From positions 248,001-312,000 of the forward strand of contig NW_026251725.1 of assembly GCF_025024155.1 (NCBI RefSeq): a DNA stretch of 64,000 nucleotides, in the 5' to 3' direction. The notes beneath the pieces are model-generated. The model was not told the DNA's origin and did no database searches. It saw only the letters and a program-made list of their open reading frames with translations. The number at the start of each line of letters is the position of its first letter. Position 1 is the first letter of the stretch. Positions 33,331-46,286 of the stretch are shown one piece after another. Origin of the DNA: Gamsiella multidivaricata (Eukaryota; Mortierellomycota; Mortierellomycetes; Mortierellales; Mortierellaceae). The translations under genes and the position numbers were made by a program.

Positions 33331-36300
33331 TCAGATCTCGCCGTAGATGGTCATCCTGCGCTCGAGTTGGACGTTTTGTTTTCGCATGATGTACAACATG
33401 TCCTTCTCGCAGTACGTCTGGTCCTCGTGGCTGTAGTAGTTGTCTTTCAGGCGCTTGCCGCACATCGAGCAGCAGAAGCACTTTGTATGGAACCTCCATC
33501 CCTAATTGTCATTCAACCAAACGATAAGTAAGACCCTGGTTAGCTGCGTACTCCTTGTAACAGATTCTTCATTTATCTTCTTTTTTTTCATTCAGGTTGC
33601 TTACCTCCATGGTCTGGGCACAAGATCCCTCTATCGGCTCATCGCACCGTGTGCACAACGAGTTGTTCAGCCGATGGTAGTGTCTCTTGCAGTACGGCGA
33701 CTCATTATACACATAAAACTTCTTGTCCGGGAATGGCTTCTTGCAAGTCCCACACCGGAAGCATCCCGCGTGCCACTTGCCCTTCAGCCTTCCGTCCTGC
33801 GCGCACACTGCGTCCTTCTCCACTGTCAACCCGCATCCCCTGCACTTTGGCAGAAACAGGTCCTTATAGTCCTTTATACAATACACCCGCCCATTCCTCT
33901 CCATATGTCCGAGCGACTGCTTGATGGGCTTCAGGCAATGGTAGCAGCACAGATGGTGCTCATGCCAAGGCTTGTCGAGCGCATAGACAATCTTCTCCAC
34001 CGGAAGGATCGGCGCCTCGCATCCAGCACAGATCCGACGACGAGGCGGCCGCTTGATCTCCTGCGAGATCATTTTCACAAAATCATCCTCACATAGGATC
34101 CGACCCTCGTACTCATGTGCCTCCAAGGAGCTTCCGAGCGGACAACGGCATTTCGCACAGTTCAGGCAATCCACATGGTAGCTGCCGTACGCCATCGTGA
34201 TCGAATCCCCGACTTCAGAAGGCAAGATATCATGGTTGCAGTCCACACAACGCTCATTCCCGCTACGAGCGTTCGCCGACCGACTGCGTGCAGTGCGTGC
34301 GTTCGATTGCTCGCGATCCCGGACGTTCTGACGATCCTTCTCAACTCTCTCGACCTTCTCCACACGCTCGACCTGTTCAATCTTCTTGACTTTCTCCACC
34401 TTTTCCACTTTCTCCACCTTCTTGACGTTCTCGAGCCGTTGGGTGCTCTCGACGCGCTCGGTACGAATCGGCTCCCGACTGCGCTCACGAACAAGGTCCT
34501 TGGGACGGTACTGCTCCCGCCTCTCAGATTTCTCGGGGACCTCGACCTTCTCGCTGCGATACAATCGATCCATGACCCGCTCGACTCTCTCGCGCTGCTC
34601 CTTAATCAATCGCTGTTGACGAATTTCCTCCTCTGAGGAACGAGCCGCCTCCTTCTCCGGCTCCTGAGCCCTCTGCGGCTGTGTGCGAAGGTCCTCCGAT
34701 GAACGTCCGCGCTTCACCGTAACCGGGTCCGGCAAAAGTGACGCCCGGAATTCTCGGATATGATGCATGATCTTGCCCTGACCTGGAGGAGGCGATGTCG
34801 GTCTACGGGCCGCCTCAGTGCGTCGAGGCACGTTCGTCTGGGTAACAGCAGCAGGCGAGGTCGGCCTACGGATACCGTCCGAAAGACGGGCGTCCCTGAC
34901 CTCGATCGTCGCAAGGGTCTGTGGACTCCTTGCACTATCCGTTCTGCGAAGGGGCCGTGCCTGATTAGTTCCAGGCGACAGTGGTCGTTGAATGTCGCCC
35001 GATCGTCGTGCATCGCGTGGGACGGGAAGTGGAGCACTCTTGGTGTCATCCGCGCGGTAAAGCATTCTTGTCTGGACCGTAGGAGGCGACAAGGGCCTGC
35101 GAGACTGCGGCGATAGGGGCCTTCGGGGCTGGACCGAGAAAGGAGACAAGGGCCTACGCGGTTGGACAGACAAAGGCGACGCCGATCTTCGAATATCTTC
35201 CGAACGATGACCGTTCTGTGGCAGGATAGCTACTAGAGGAGTCGCGCGTTTAGCATCCTCTGCCCCCTTAGTCGCCTGTGGCTGTTGAGGAGATGTCGGA
35301 GAAGGCGAATTACGCATATCCGATCGACGCGTAGCAGCCTTTGGCGGCGGTGTGGTGGGCGATGGTGAGATGCGCATGGGCGAAGGCGAGACGCGCATGC
35401 TCTCAGAACGACGGATTGCTCGTGGTTGAAGAGGGGTTGGTGAGGGAGTGCTTCTCATATCCTCCGATCGGCGTGCCGCAAACCTTGACTGAGGCGAAGT
35501 AGGCGAGGGCGTGTTCCGCATATCCTGCGATCGCCGCGCAGATTTCGGCTGAATGGGCGTTGGAAGCAAAGAACTCCTAGCATCTTCAGCACGACGATTC
35601 GATTTCGGCTGAATGGGTGCCGTAGATATAGGACTTGAAGGGGTTCGGACATCAACAGACCGACGAACAGTCTCTGTGTCAACTGCTGGTGCAGGTGCCT
35701 CAGAAAACGTGGTCTCGCTGTTGGTTTCGACATTCTCAACCAACGTTGGGAGCGGTGAATGTGTCACCTCACGTGGCGAGGAGGACGGCAGGGTTTTGGT
35801 TTCCTGAAGCAGGTCCTTCATCAATGCCTCGAATTGATCTAAACTCTGCCTTGAAGAGCGTCGTGATGAAAGATCGATCGATCCTCTGACTGAGTGCTCT
35901 ATTAAACGCAAAGAGCATATACATAAGTAAAAAGGGCATGATATGTAATTCAAAGGCCTGATAAACTTGGCTGGTCTATACTGTATACTTACCATAAGGA
36001 GTAGGCGGTGATGATATTGAGGGAATCGACTCTGGCGGTGTGGGTGGACGGTAATCCTTGGTCTCGTTGATCTCCAGCATCTGTAAATCCTCTTCCTCTT
36101 CCTCCTCCTCTTCCTCTGCACTAGACCTTGGAGACGAGGGCGTGCCGTATGCTGACAGTAAGTCGAGCGGGCTGCGCTCTCCAGACGAGAAAGAAAGACG
36201 CTCCAAGTCCTCCTGCTCATCTTGAAGCTGTTCTTCCTGGTGCTGCTCTTCTTGATGCTGTTCTTCTTGGTGCTGTCCTTGATGCTGCTCTTCTTGGTGC

Positions 36301-38142
36301 TGCTCTTGTTCAGAAGAAGCAATATTAACTGGATATTGGAATTCGGATTTCTCAGACCTTGGACTCTCTCCTTCCGAGACCACTGACAATCCAGAACGCT
36401 CCGTATCCAATGAGGACCGTTCGAATGACAGATCATTCTTGTTCATCTCCGCCAAAACAAGTGGGGTCACCGCAAGGCCCGCAGGGGCCACACGGCCGAT
36501 TCCTTTCGAAGTATCGGCGGTCGTTGAGGATAATGACTCACTGTCTTTGTCGACAACTGCAGTCGTAGATCGGTTGCTCTTCTCCCACTCGCGCTCCCGT
36601 TCCCGGTCCTTGCCAAACTCCGTTCTTGGGTTCCATGCCAATCCCGAGCTCTGGCTTGTATCCCTCCTGTTGGGCTCCATCGTGATACCAAGACCGCGTC
36701 CCGCAAACGTGGACGTACGTGCTGCTGATTTCCTAGGCACAATCGGCAGCTGCTGTGACATCGTCCTGAGAGGCCGTGGCCTCATCGGATAGTTGCACAC
36801 AACCGTCTCCATAGTCAACTCTTTCGTCCGGTTATCCAAAGAACTACGACCTGTTTCCATGGAAGACTTTGGTGTGAGGAGATCGATCTGGTCGCGTGGA
36901 AGCAGCTGCAGAGGCGGACTGTCGAGTGTGAGAGGTGTGGTGTTTCTGTCGCTCAGCGGCGACTCCTGAGGACTTGTAGGACTGAGATTGATGGGGGAAG
37001 AGAGTAATGCTGGTGCGGAAGCAGATTTCATTTTTGAATACTTTTCGAGGAAGGGCAGGGCCGGCCGATGTCGTCCCATGACGGATGCTGAGCGAATTGG
37101 TGAGAGTGGGGAGGTGTTGATGGCTGGCACGAGGGGGGACCCGCTTTTCGTTGTTGGAGACGTTGAATGTGTCGCATTTGGTGACCCTGCAAAAGAAAAG
37201 TCAGTGTAGTGTTAGATGCCAGGCACTAGACACTAGACAGCAGCAGGTTCTTTGTTTTCGGGCAGGAGGCTATAAAAGACGAAGGACTTGCCTTTCCTGG
37301 CTACGTGTGCGGAAGTGGCCAAGGACAGCCACCAGAGAGGCGGGGCATTCGATGCGTATGTATCCATTTTGTGGTAAAGTAATAAAGGAGACCGCGAATC
37401 AGAAGCGAGGAAGGGGGGCGGGTTGAACAGGGTTTTGATTAAAGGGTTAGTTTGTTGGCAGCAAGGGAACCATGCACACTCCCAAAGGAAAGAACGGGAA
37501 TGAGAGAGGGGTTGGGGGGGCCAGCAGGGCTGTAGGGGGGGAAGTGAAAGACTCAAAGGCACAGGAGCGAAGAGAGTCAGGAGCAAGGGGGACATGCTCC
37601 CTTATAAGCAACCAGCTGAAGAATAGCTCGTAGTAGCACTGCAGACAAGATTGCCGCGGCTGCTGTCCATGCGCCCCGCTCGGTCCATTTGTCTCACCCG
37701 TCTCGGCGGAATAATTTCTGATGGTGCTCTAGCAAATACAATACCTCCGTCTGTCCTTCGCACACCCGCACACGCCCTCACTTGGTCCCTGAAGACACAC
37801 ACACACACACCCATAGCAGGAGTCCAGCTGCCCAAGTGCTCACACTCTCGCATACACATACACACCCTGCTCTGCCCTGTCCTGCCCTGTCCTGTGTAGC
37901 CCCCTCAAGAACCACCGCTTTCGCTAACGTTTAAACTGCACTGCTTGCACTGCGAAAAATAATAATGATAAAAAGCGAAACTTACGTGAAGAGATATAGA
38001 GTGGCAAGACAGGCATAGGTGGTGGAGCCACGCAGGCATGCTCGCTCAGCCTACGGAACTCAACATCCTGTCCGCAGTCCGCACAGTGGATGATCGGCAG
38101 CACCTGTGACAGTCGTGGTTCCTTAGCGCTCAGTGAGGTCAT
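33331..38142 (-). CDS. Large protein with four C-terminal LIM domains (paxillin-like)
   Basis: Four exons on the minus strand: 38142-37986, 37186-35993, 35898-33605, 33501-33331, 3816 nt, 1271 residues, all phases closing. Exon 1 encodes a Cys pair and His/Cys (HCADCGQDVEF, SEHAC) that may bind a metal. Residues 50-1000 are disordered: Ser/Pro-rich, a Gln/Glu/His repeat (HQEEQHQEEQ, near 36190-36310), an acidic run, repeated short RRSEDMR-PSP units, and a Lys/Glu/Val coiled-coil-like repeat (VEKVEKVEKVKK). Four LIM zinc-binding domains follow at about residues 1001-1056, 1074-1127, 1136-1190 and 1199-1250; the last is completed across the final intron (AQTME|GWRFHTKCFCC). Fungal paxillin-like proteins act at the cortex and division site, which is the likely role here. 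The first intron (799 bases) holds nothing I can identify. Confidence 0.92.
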
Positions 38143-40994
38143 TTTTTTTTTCCTGTATTTGATTTCGTAAGGCGAGGCGGAATGCAAAAAAAAAAAAAAA
38201 AAAAAATGGAATGTCGAGCAAGGGAGAGGGAGGAGAACGCACTGAAGGAGGAACTGAGAAGGAAGGAGATCGCACTGCAGGAGAAACTGAGGAGGAAAGT
38301 GTTAGGTGTTAAAGAGGGAACTGGGAAGGATGGCGTTGGAGGAAAGGCGTTAGAGGGAAATATTGAGCGGGACCAGTGTGAGGGAGAAGAGGGTGTGAAA
38401 ATGCTATGCTGTAACAAAAGGGAGTAGGAGGGATGACGAAGAGTGTGTTTGTACGAGGGGTGTGGATGATGGCACTGAGGAAGAGGAGGGGAGGAGGAAA
38501 AGGAAGAGAAGGAGGAAGAAGAAGCGAGTGGAGTGGAGTGAGGGAACGATGCGATCAGAGGATGATAAATGTGCGACAAGACACCAATTGGATGGACACA
38601 TCGTTAGTCTACTACAGTAGTGTGGTGTGGGAAGTGAAGTGTGCGAATGAGGAATGACCATATGGCCGAGGAGAGTTGTCGCGCCATGGTCTATGTCCGT
38701 GCTAAGCAAATCGGCCTCAATTTACAAATCGATTGGATTGATTTTTTGGTCCACTGGGATTGGACTGGACTCTGATTCATCCAGTCCTTAAACCCCTGGT
38801 TACCGAATAATTCGCTGTTCCCAGTGAATTATCGTAATCTGCAACAAGGAATCAAATCTAACACCTTCCATCGTACAAAAGGATAAACATACAAGAAAGA
38901 AAAACCGCTCGTTGCTGTGGAGTGCAGGTCTGTTGCAGACAACGCGGACAAAGTCCCCTGACAATCGTTGTTGAACTGTTTCTGATCTGGGCTCTAAATC
39001 ATCTCGAAACGTATGCGGTCAGGGCGAGGCACCTTCAGCCTGAGACTAGAAGACGAGGAAAACAGATCAAACTGCGGCCGTGCGAGACAGAGACCGGCGG
39101 GTGTATTCTTTTATTTTGGTGCCACAGGCATAACGAAGCATCTTTTTAGCCGTGCCCATACCCTTACTAAGGCGCAACAAACAGATGAGCAGCAGCAGCA
39201 GCAGCTATGCCACAGCAAATGGGGGGGGGAGGGGGGGGGGGAAAGGAAGGAGGGAGGAAGATATTTTATCTCCCGCAAATGTTCCACGGACAGAAAGAGA
39301 AAATCCTGCGAATAACTCCCCGATTGTGTGCCTGCAGTACCCCTCTCTAGTTGCATGCCCTCTCTAACTGCGCACCCTCTAAGTGAACAACAACTTCATA
39401 CTGCATGCTCCTCAATTCCAGCATTCGCCCATGTAGCTCTGGATATATTTATTAGACAAGTGTACCGAGACACTTTTTCTATTGTCGATTAGTTCCAAGT
39501 CCTCTCTCTCAATAGGGAACTGGCACCGAGCGCTAGCAGGTCCAAGGGCCAGTAGCACTTTCAACAACCAAGACAGCACGTACGTAGACCGAAGATTACT
39601 TGTCTGGACGTCTCCAATGCTCGCTGGGTTAAACATTCCACAACCGTACTTCGTTCTTCTTGATTAGAGCATGTGCGCCAGGATGTAAAGGACTGCAAAC
39701 TTCGAACCCGTGGCAAACCTTGAATAGTCGCACGACGCGTATCAAAATGAACAAGGATATGCTAATGTCCAATATTCTGGATGGAGACGTCTCCCATTGA
39801 CGATAAAGTCATATCGAATTGACTGGATGTTTGATAGCTTTACTCGCATGAAGTTGCTATTTGACATCATTGAGGGTCTTCGTCAAAGTCTATGCTGAAC
39901 TACATGTGTATGTATATCTCGCCTTCCGATCCATGGCCGATACTCTCTCTGAGCATTCTTGGGAACTGCTTTTGATGCCAATAGAATCTCGAAGTCATGC
40001 TTGAACATGGAGTAAACAAAAGCCTTTGAGGCGAGTGAAAGACTGCAATAAGGCCTCGTCGTATTCAACGCGTAAAGTTAGTCTTCTGCAAATAGACGTC
40101 CATGATATCATCCACCAATCGGAAAAATGAATCGCCCACCTGTCTTCTCACGACAAACGACAGAGCAGGGCTCCCAACTCTTTCTTACTCATATAACATG
40201 TCTCCTTTCCTTTCCTTTTTTTCCTTTTTCTTTTTAACCACAAAAATACAAATGACGCGTCGAGGGTCATTCATCACAACCTTCGCGCTTTTCTTCCATG
40301 GAAAATTGAACAAAAAACATATACATATAGGTCGGAGAAGGCAGAAGAGAGGAGAGGTCATGGCGCAGTCGCTTTTTCCACTTTTTGGGCACGGTTGAGT
40401 TTACATGTTGCCCTCTCATGCTAGACAGCACGACGAAGCAGCATATGGAATCAACAGAATATGGCCCAATGACGAGACGTTCTCAGTCGAGGCAGAGAGA
40501 AAGCGTAAGGAACAAGGGAATGACACCATTGCTTTTTTCAACTTTGCCTTCGCCGCCAACACACGCGTCTATGCGCATAAATAGCGATTGCCGCCAAAAA
40601 TAGGGAATGCGAACGAGGGTGTACATGTAGACGATCATGGGTGCACAGAAATAGGGAGGATAAGGGACAGGGCCAAAAGGCCAGACTAATGCACGCACTA
40701 TCATATTGCGTTGACTGTAACACCCACCTCCACTTTCGCACAATCCTCACCGTCAGATGTCACCATGCGTGTCAAACATGAAAGAATAGAAACTACGGAG
40801 CAGTGTTTAATTGGATGTTCATGTTAGGTTAAAAGAAAAAAAGCATACCATGGATGCGCGTCTAATACGATGGAAGTGGTTTATGGGAAAGAGTTTTTAT
40901 TTTTACATTCATGCATAAACTACAGAATTATAAGTATGATGATAATATGTTTTTTTGTTAGTTTTTTTTTTTACGTAAATGAAGGAAAGAGCTT
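38143..40994. other. Gene-poor stretch with simple-sequence tracts
   Basis: About 2.85 kb with no gene I can support. It holds a run of 21 A (38186-38206), a CAG repeat (39189-39204), and two near-contiguous G runs (39221-39229 and 39231-39241). Minus-strand frames at 39412-39636 (75 codons, with WLLKVLLALGPAS) and 39883-40068 have no recognisable relatives. Confidence 0.4.
39221..39241 (+). repeat. Paired G runs (possible G-quadruplex)
   Basis: Nine G, one A, then eleven G. Such a tract can fold as a G-quadruplex and is also prone to sequencing-length error. It is non-coding. Confidence 0.6.
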
Positions 40995-42947
40995 TCATGC
41001 TTCACTCAAGATGGGGATGCGGCTGTTCAAGGCACGCTTGCCCTCGGCAATTAGACTCGTGAGTTGTGCCTCCATCCTCAGGAACTGCTCATCATTATCC
41101 TCGGTTCCTGTATTTGGTCGTTCAGGCATCATGATCCCTTCTCGCAAATGTTCCGTGTCGGGCCCGTACGCGTGAGGAAGTGAGGTCGACAACCCATGAC
41201 GCGTCCTGTAGGACGAAGTCATCTTCGAATGCTTGGATTTATGGTGGTGCAGCGATTTCCCGAGCAGCCCAGAATTGCCTCGAGGTCGCGTTCCACGCGA
41301 CGGGATGCTCACAGGTGCAGATTTGATTTGCTACGGGAAGAAAATAAAAAAAAAAGAGGCGGACATTACGGGATCAGTAAGTTATTTTAGATGCATGTAG
41401 ATGTGGTTATCATGGCGTGCAGAGCATACACATGCATTCCCCTATACACTTACAGCCACGACCTTTTCTGATGAGGACTCGCTTTGGCCTTCAGAAACTG
41501 CTTCCTCGACGACCGCAGATTCATCCACCTGGGTCATAGTCGACTCTAGCTGTTGCTTGCCCTTGCCTGTGAGCAATTGGTATGCTGACAGGGCCACAGC
41601 ACTAGTGAAGATGACGGTCTCGACCGCGGCTCCAAGGAGCACCGCTGCCGCAGACCGCTGTCGCTTCTTGGGAGGCTCTGCCGTGCACAAGTCTAGCGCA
41701 CTCTCCTCTCGGTCCCTTTGCTCCCTGAACGCACTGATACCAAACGTGGGGGTGCTTCCGACGATGGTTACAGCTGTGGAGGGGGTATCGGCCTTCATCG
41801 TCAACGGTGCTTCATCCGGTAATGAATCATTGATTTGAGCACGTTCTGGTTCGTCAAATGCATTCAGCATATCGTCATCGTCCGGAGTGAAGTGTGGGAT
41901 ATCATAGCGGTGTGATCCCTTGGCGGCCCGGTCAGACCTGGCACCGTGACGATGGCCAGACCCATGATGGTTACAGGAGGGATGGTGATGACGGTGTCTA
42001 TTATGACTGCAGTGAGGGCGGCGATGATGCGATTGATGCGAATGCGAGTGCGAGTGATGATGACTATGGCGACAGAGCGCCGAGCAAGGGGGCGCAATGG
42101 AGCTAGGAGAGGAGGAATTTGAGTAGGACGAAGTCGAGGCAGATGAAGAGTGGGACGAGCTGTGGGAGAGTCGGGGCAGGGGAGGTGTTCTTGGAGCAGG
42201 GCCCTCTGACAAGACATTGGGAAAGGCGAAGGCGGAGCTGGCCAAGGGAGTGTTAGTAAAGTTGGTGTTGATGGAGAGAGGGGAGGGTCGCGGCTTGGAA
42301 CCACCAGAGTCGCTTTTTTGAGGAGAAGATGATGATACAGAGAGGTCAGGGATACCCAGAAGATCCGAGGGGGTGATTGGGGAGGGGTATGTGGCACGGA
42401 TGCTGGGGCTGTTGGTCGCGCTGTTGGTCTGGCTTGTGTTCATGTTCATATTGACATTGGTGATATTGCTGTCGCTGCAGTCGTCGTTGTTCTGCAGAGT
42501 AAACGAGAGTTCATCAGAGAGGGTTCTTGGCTTGCTGCTAATGTGGGCTGAGGGTCGCTGCTGCTGAAATTGGTCTGGCTGTGAGTATGCGTGCGTATGC
42601 GAGTGCGAAGTGGAATGAGATTGATGGCCGAGGGAGTCGCAGCTGCTGTTGCTGACGAGGGACATGGGCAAGGACGCGTTACTGCTGTTGGAGGTGCTGC
42701 TGCCGTGCAGTCTAGAAGAGGACCGCTTGCGTCCTGTAGCGTGGTATTGACTGGGGTGGTGGGTGTGATGGGATCTGGACTGCAGCAGCTGATCCAGGGT
42801 GCCGGTGTTGTTGGGCTGGTACTTTTGCAAGGGAGAGAGAGAGCGACTGTGGCCGTTGGAGGAGGCGTCCGGGTATTTGAGCCAGGGCTTATCGTCCTGA
42901 GACGGGGCCTGGTGCATGTGGAACGAGGGTTTATATGAAGAAGACAT
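40995..42947 (-). CDS. His/Ser-rich protein with one membrane-like segment
   Basis: Two exons: 42947-41454 and 41330-40995, 1830 nt, 609 residues. The start is the ATG at 42945-42947. The first ~400 residues are low-complexity: Ser/Thr/Pro/Gln-rich, with a dense His run (for example HSHHHSHSHSHQSHH and HRHHHPSCNHHGSGHRHG), which could bind metal ions. A short acidic block follows (FTPDDDDMLNAFDEPE). Then comes a basic patch (PPKKRQRS) directly before a hydrophobic helix (VLLGAAVETVIFTSAVALSAYQLL, about residues 435-458), followed by an acidic tail and a second exon ending in a helical segment (EAQLTSLIAEGKRALN). I do not know a function. The conserved-looking part is the basic patch plus helix. 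Confidence 0.75.
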
Positions 42948-43031
42948 GGTGGTGGCAAAGGATGAGCGCTAAGATATCGATAAAAGGAGGAGAATTAAGA
43001 GTGAGGAATGGGATCAACTGGCTTGTAGATA

Positions 43032-43102
43032 GTGGATAGAGAAGAGAGAAGAGGGAACAGAGAAGAGAGAAGAGAGAAGAAAGAGGAAAGAGGAAAAAGA
43101 CG
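43032..43102 (+). repeat. Polypurine (GA-rich) tract
   Basis: About 70 bases almost entirely G and A, with GAGAAGA repeats, just upstream of the His-rich gene. On the transcribed strand it is a CT-rich leader, a common feature of fungal promoters. Confidence 0.6.
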
Positions 43103-46070
43103 AGAAGGATCGAAGGAGTAAAAGAATGGCGATGGTGAATGCAAGGATGCTGCGATGGAGGATGGGATTGATGAGAAAGAAGAAGGAGAAAAACTGAAGG
43201 AAAGGGAAGGAGGGACGGGGGGAAGTGACAACCATGCCCTGTGGAAAAGTACCCTTGGACTATTTTATTATTCAACTGAATTGAATTGGTAAAAAGAGTG
43301 TGATAGATAGTCAAGGTCCTTATGCAAATCATATGCTTGTGTTTATGTTTGTGTGTTTGCTAGCCTGCCTGCCTACACCCACCTGCCTACATAGTCTAGT
43401 CCATGCCCTGTCCCTTGTTTGTTGGTTGCACACATTCAACCTCCTCGCACATTTCTGATGGGCAACGCAGTCAATATAGTCGATATACAACTTAGTCTAC
43501 GATCAGCCTACTTCAGTCGGGCCAACATGTTGCATGGGCGAGTAGGATACAACAGGCATACACTCTACACACAGCCCGTAAAGAAGTAGCAGCAGCCAGC
43601 ACCACGTAGATCTATGCATGCAACTGAGGGAACAAAGTAAGGGTAAGAGTAGTAAGTAAGACGGGGTCCAGGAAGGAAGGGAAGCAATAGACGAGGCGAG
43701 AAAGATGGACTGCAATAAACATGACCAGATACGACAAGAGAAAAAAAGGGAGATGCATACAAAAGAAATCCATTATCTGCACATGCAATGCTTGTCCATG
43801 GGTATTATTATAGTTTCCGTCCATACCGCGACTATTTTCAATTGATTTTGCAGCCTGTCTTTTTTTTTTTTGATTTTGGCCCGCCCATGCCCATATATCG
43901 CCATACACTGCCTGCAGCCTTTTCTTTTTCTTTTCCAGCTGCATCCTCAATCAACAAGTGAAAAGGGGCGCCATGACCTTACGATAGTCTACACGATATA
44001 TAAAAGTACTTAACAAGCACTTGGTTGCCCTTGAAACGGGCAAATCGATCGCAATGAACCACAAAATACAACGACAAAACTAAAAGTAATCGACTCCATG
44101 TTGTGTTTCGTTATATTATTGTTCACGTCAAAACACACGGGCTCGATCGTGCGCTGGTGCAACAACCGGGCACTGATGATGTAAGTATAAAGCAGGGCGC
44201 GGACGAAACTGTAGATGAGAGCACAATCCGCTCTGTACCCCGTCTCGTCTCTCCTCGGATGTCTATGTATCGCACCAGGTGTCTGTGTGCTCCACGGCGA
44301 TCATCATCCATGATCGTTTTTGCAATAAGTGAGCACCATTCATGAGAGCCAGACGGGTCCGGCGCACTTCTTTTTTTTTTTTTTTTTGTTGTGCTCCTGG
44401 TCCTAGCCCTCTTCATTACAGCTCTATACCGACCCGTCTTCCCTACTATATTATACCTCGCTACCATCAATTGATGCTTTCATTTCCCGTCTTCAAAATA
44501 AAACATTCTTATAGAGAGCCACAAATTATATTTTATTTTCCATCCTCGTCCTTCGCCAAGGCGGATCAGAATGCTTGGTCTGGGCGTACTTCTGACATGG
44601 AAAATGCTCTGTCATGTGCCAGCAGGGTAAAGAAGAATCGGGAAAATTCATCATCGTCATAGTCGCCCTATGAAATGACCCACTGACCCGTCCACGTTGG
44701 CAAAAAAAGGTCTGCGTTACCCAGCCCTGCTAGAATTCTTGTAGCAAGGAGAACAGGCCACATGAATCTTATCGCTCATTGGACGCTGTGGTGACCTCTA
44801 TGGTTACTCAGTATAGTCCGGACAATATTTATACTCCAAAGTGCTCAGGCGCCCACTGACCACTGGGAGGGAGCGCAGAGAAGAGAAAAAGCATAGCAAT
44901 TGTTCTTTTTATTGTCCGGGTGATGAGCATACGTGGAACATACAAGAAAACCAGATCTGCGCAAGAGTTCACAATTGTCTTTTTACAATACAGAAAGTAG
45001 TCTATTTGTATTCAATTCACTCAGCGCGCATCTTCTTTTCTTTTCTGATGCCAACGCACGCGCCCTGGTGCATTCATCATCTGGACCAAACAACAATCTC
45101 TCTTGCCTCTCCTTGCCGAGGCTCATCTATGCTGCTGTGTGTTTGGGTAAGCGTCGCGTACTTACGATATTCTCTCGAAGCGCACTTTGCGCATCGTGTC
45201 CTCGTAGCCTTAGTATATGCTGTAGTCTATTCATCTACATCCGTTGTCGTTACCCCTGTGTGAGTGTGTGTGTGTGAGAGAGTGTGTGCAAGATGTAAAG
45301 AGCATAGGACATCTCGATCACTTTTATGGTTTTGATAATCAGTGTCATGCACAGTACCAGTTGAGGGCAACCGCCGACACATATAGACCTATGGCGCTTG
45401 TACACCTTCGCCCTTGAAAAAGGGAGTGGCTGCAGGTGAATGTTGGGAAAGTCGCGTTCCATAAAATGTTGAAACAACATAGTACGACAAACACTCCGAA
45501 CCATCCCACAACGACTAACACCACAATTGAGGCGTAAAAAAAAAAGATGGTGTAAAAGACGAAGGGGAACTTGCTGTGGACTCTGAAAATGATAAGGATC
45601 AAAGGATTGCGGATTCCCCAACACATTTCGCGAAGATAAAGGAATCCATTGATGTGTCACAAGAAAGGAAAATACGCTGTGTGAAATACAGGTAGCTGTG
45701 TTTGTGCTGCCAGTAAACTACGCAGCTAATGCAAAGTCTGGAAGACACAGGCGGACCACGGGTCATGGTCCTTCATCATCGCCATGTCCATGTCCACTTT
45801 CATATGTCAACCCTGACCCGAATAAACACCAAAGTGACGTCAACACGGAGGACCATTGTTCGACACGATAATGGACAGAGAGAGGGCGCGTTTGAACACG
45901 CGCGTCTGGAAAGAAAAATTGCCGCAGTATCTTAGAGATTTCGTGAAATTCAGGAGGACCAAGGCAGATGAGTGGGCTACACCATTGCTTCTATCACTTC
46001 TATTGTCAGTGCAATGCTGAAGTATTGGTATGCTAAAGAGTGTAAGTGAGTGAGTGTCTGTTTCTCTTCC

Positions 46071-46286
46071 TCAATTGCTCTCGGCCCTGGCTTCGTCGTC
46101 CTTCTTGAAAGGTACAGCTTCGGCTTCATGGCCCATTGTCCTATTGTGGAAATGAGGGCGTACAGCATGAGTCAGCAGTAATGACGCTGCGTATTGCTCA
46201 ATTGCAATCATAGTCGCACTGCCTTTTTGGTCAACTTGCACAAAGAGAACATTTGGGCGATCAGCGCCACGTTTTTTCAGGGACAA
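46071..46286 (-). CDS. Possible small hypothetical protein
   Basis: A 71-codon frame beginning MSLKKRGADRPNVLFVQVDQ and ending in a charged tail (FKKDDEARAESN). The tail looks protein-like and could instead be the last exon of a longer gene reaching upstream to about 46.5 kb. No family is recognised. It may be a shadow frame. Confidence 0.2.
   Translation of the reverse strand: MSLKKRGADRPNVLFVQVDQKGSATMIAIEQYAASLLLTHAVRPHFHNRTMGHEAEAVPFKKDDEARAESN

Noticed and set aside
32724..33389. A 221-codon plus frame upstream of and overlapping the LIM terminal exon
   Set aside because: Basic, patternless translation that runs antisense into a certain exon.
35900..36436. The N-terminal ~180 codons of the 955-codon minus frame over the LIM gene
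   Set aside because: Out of frame with the previous exon; splice sites at 35993 and 35898 explain the region, and the translation is patternless.
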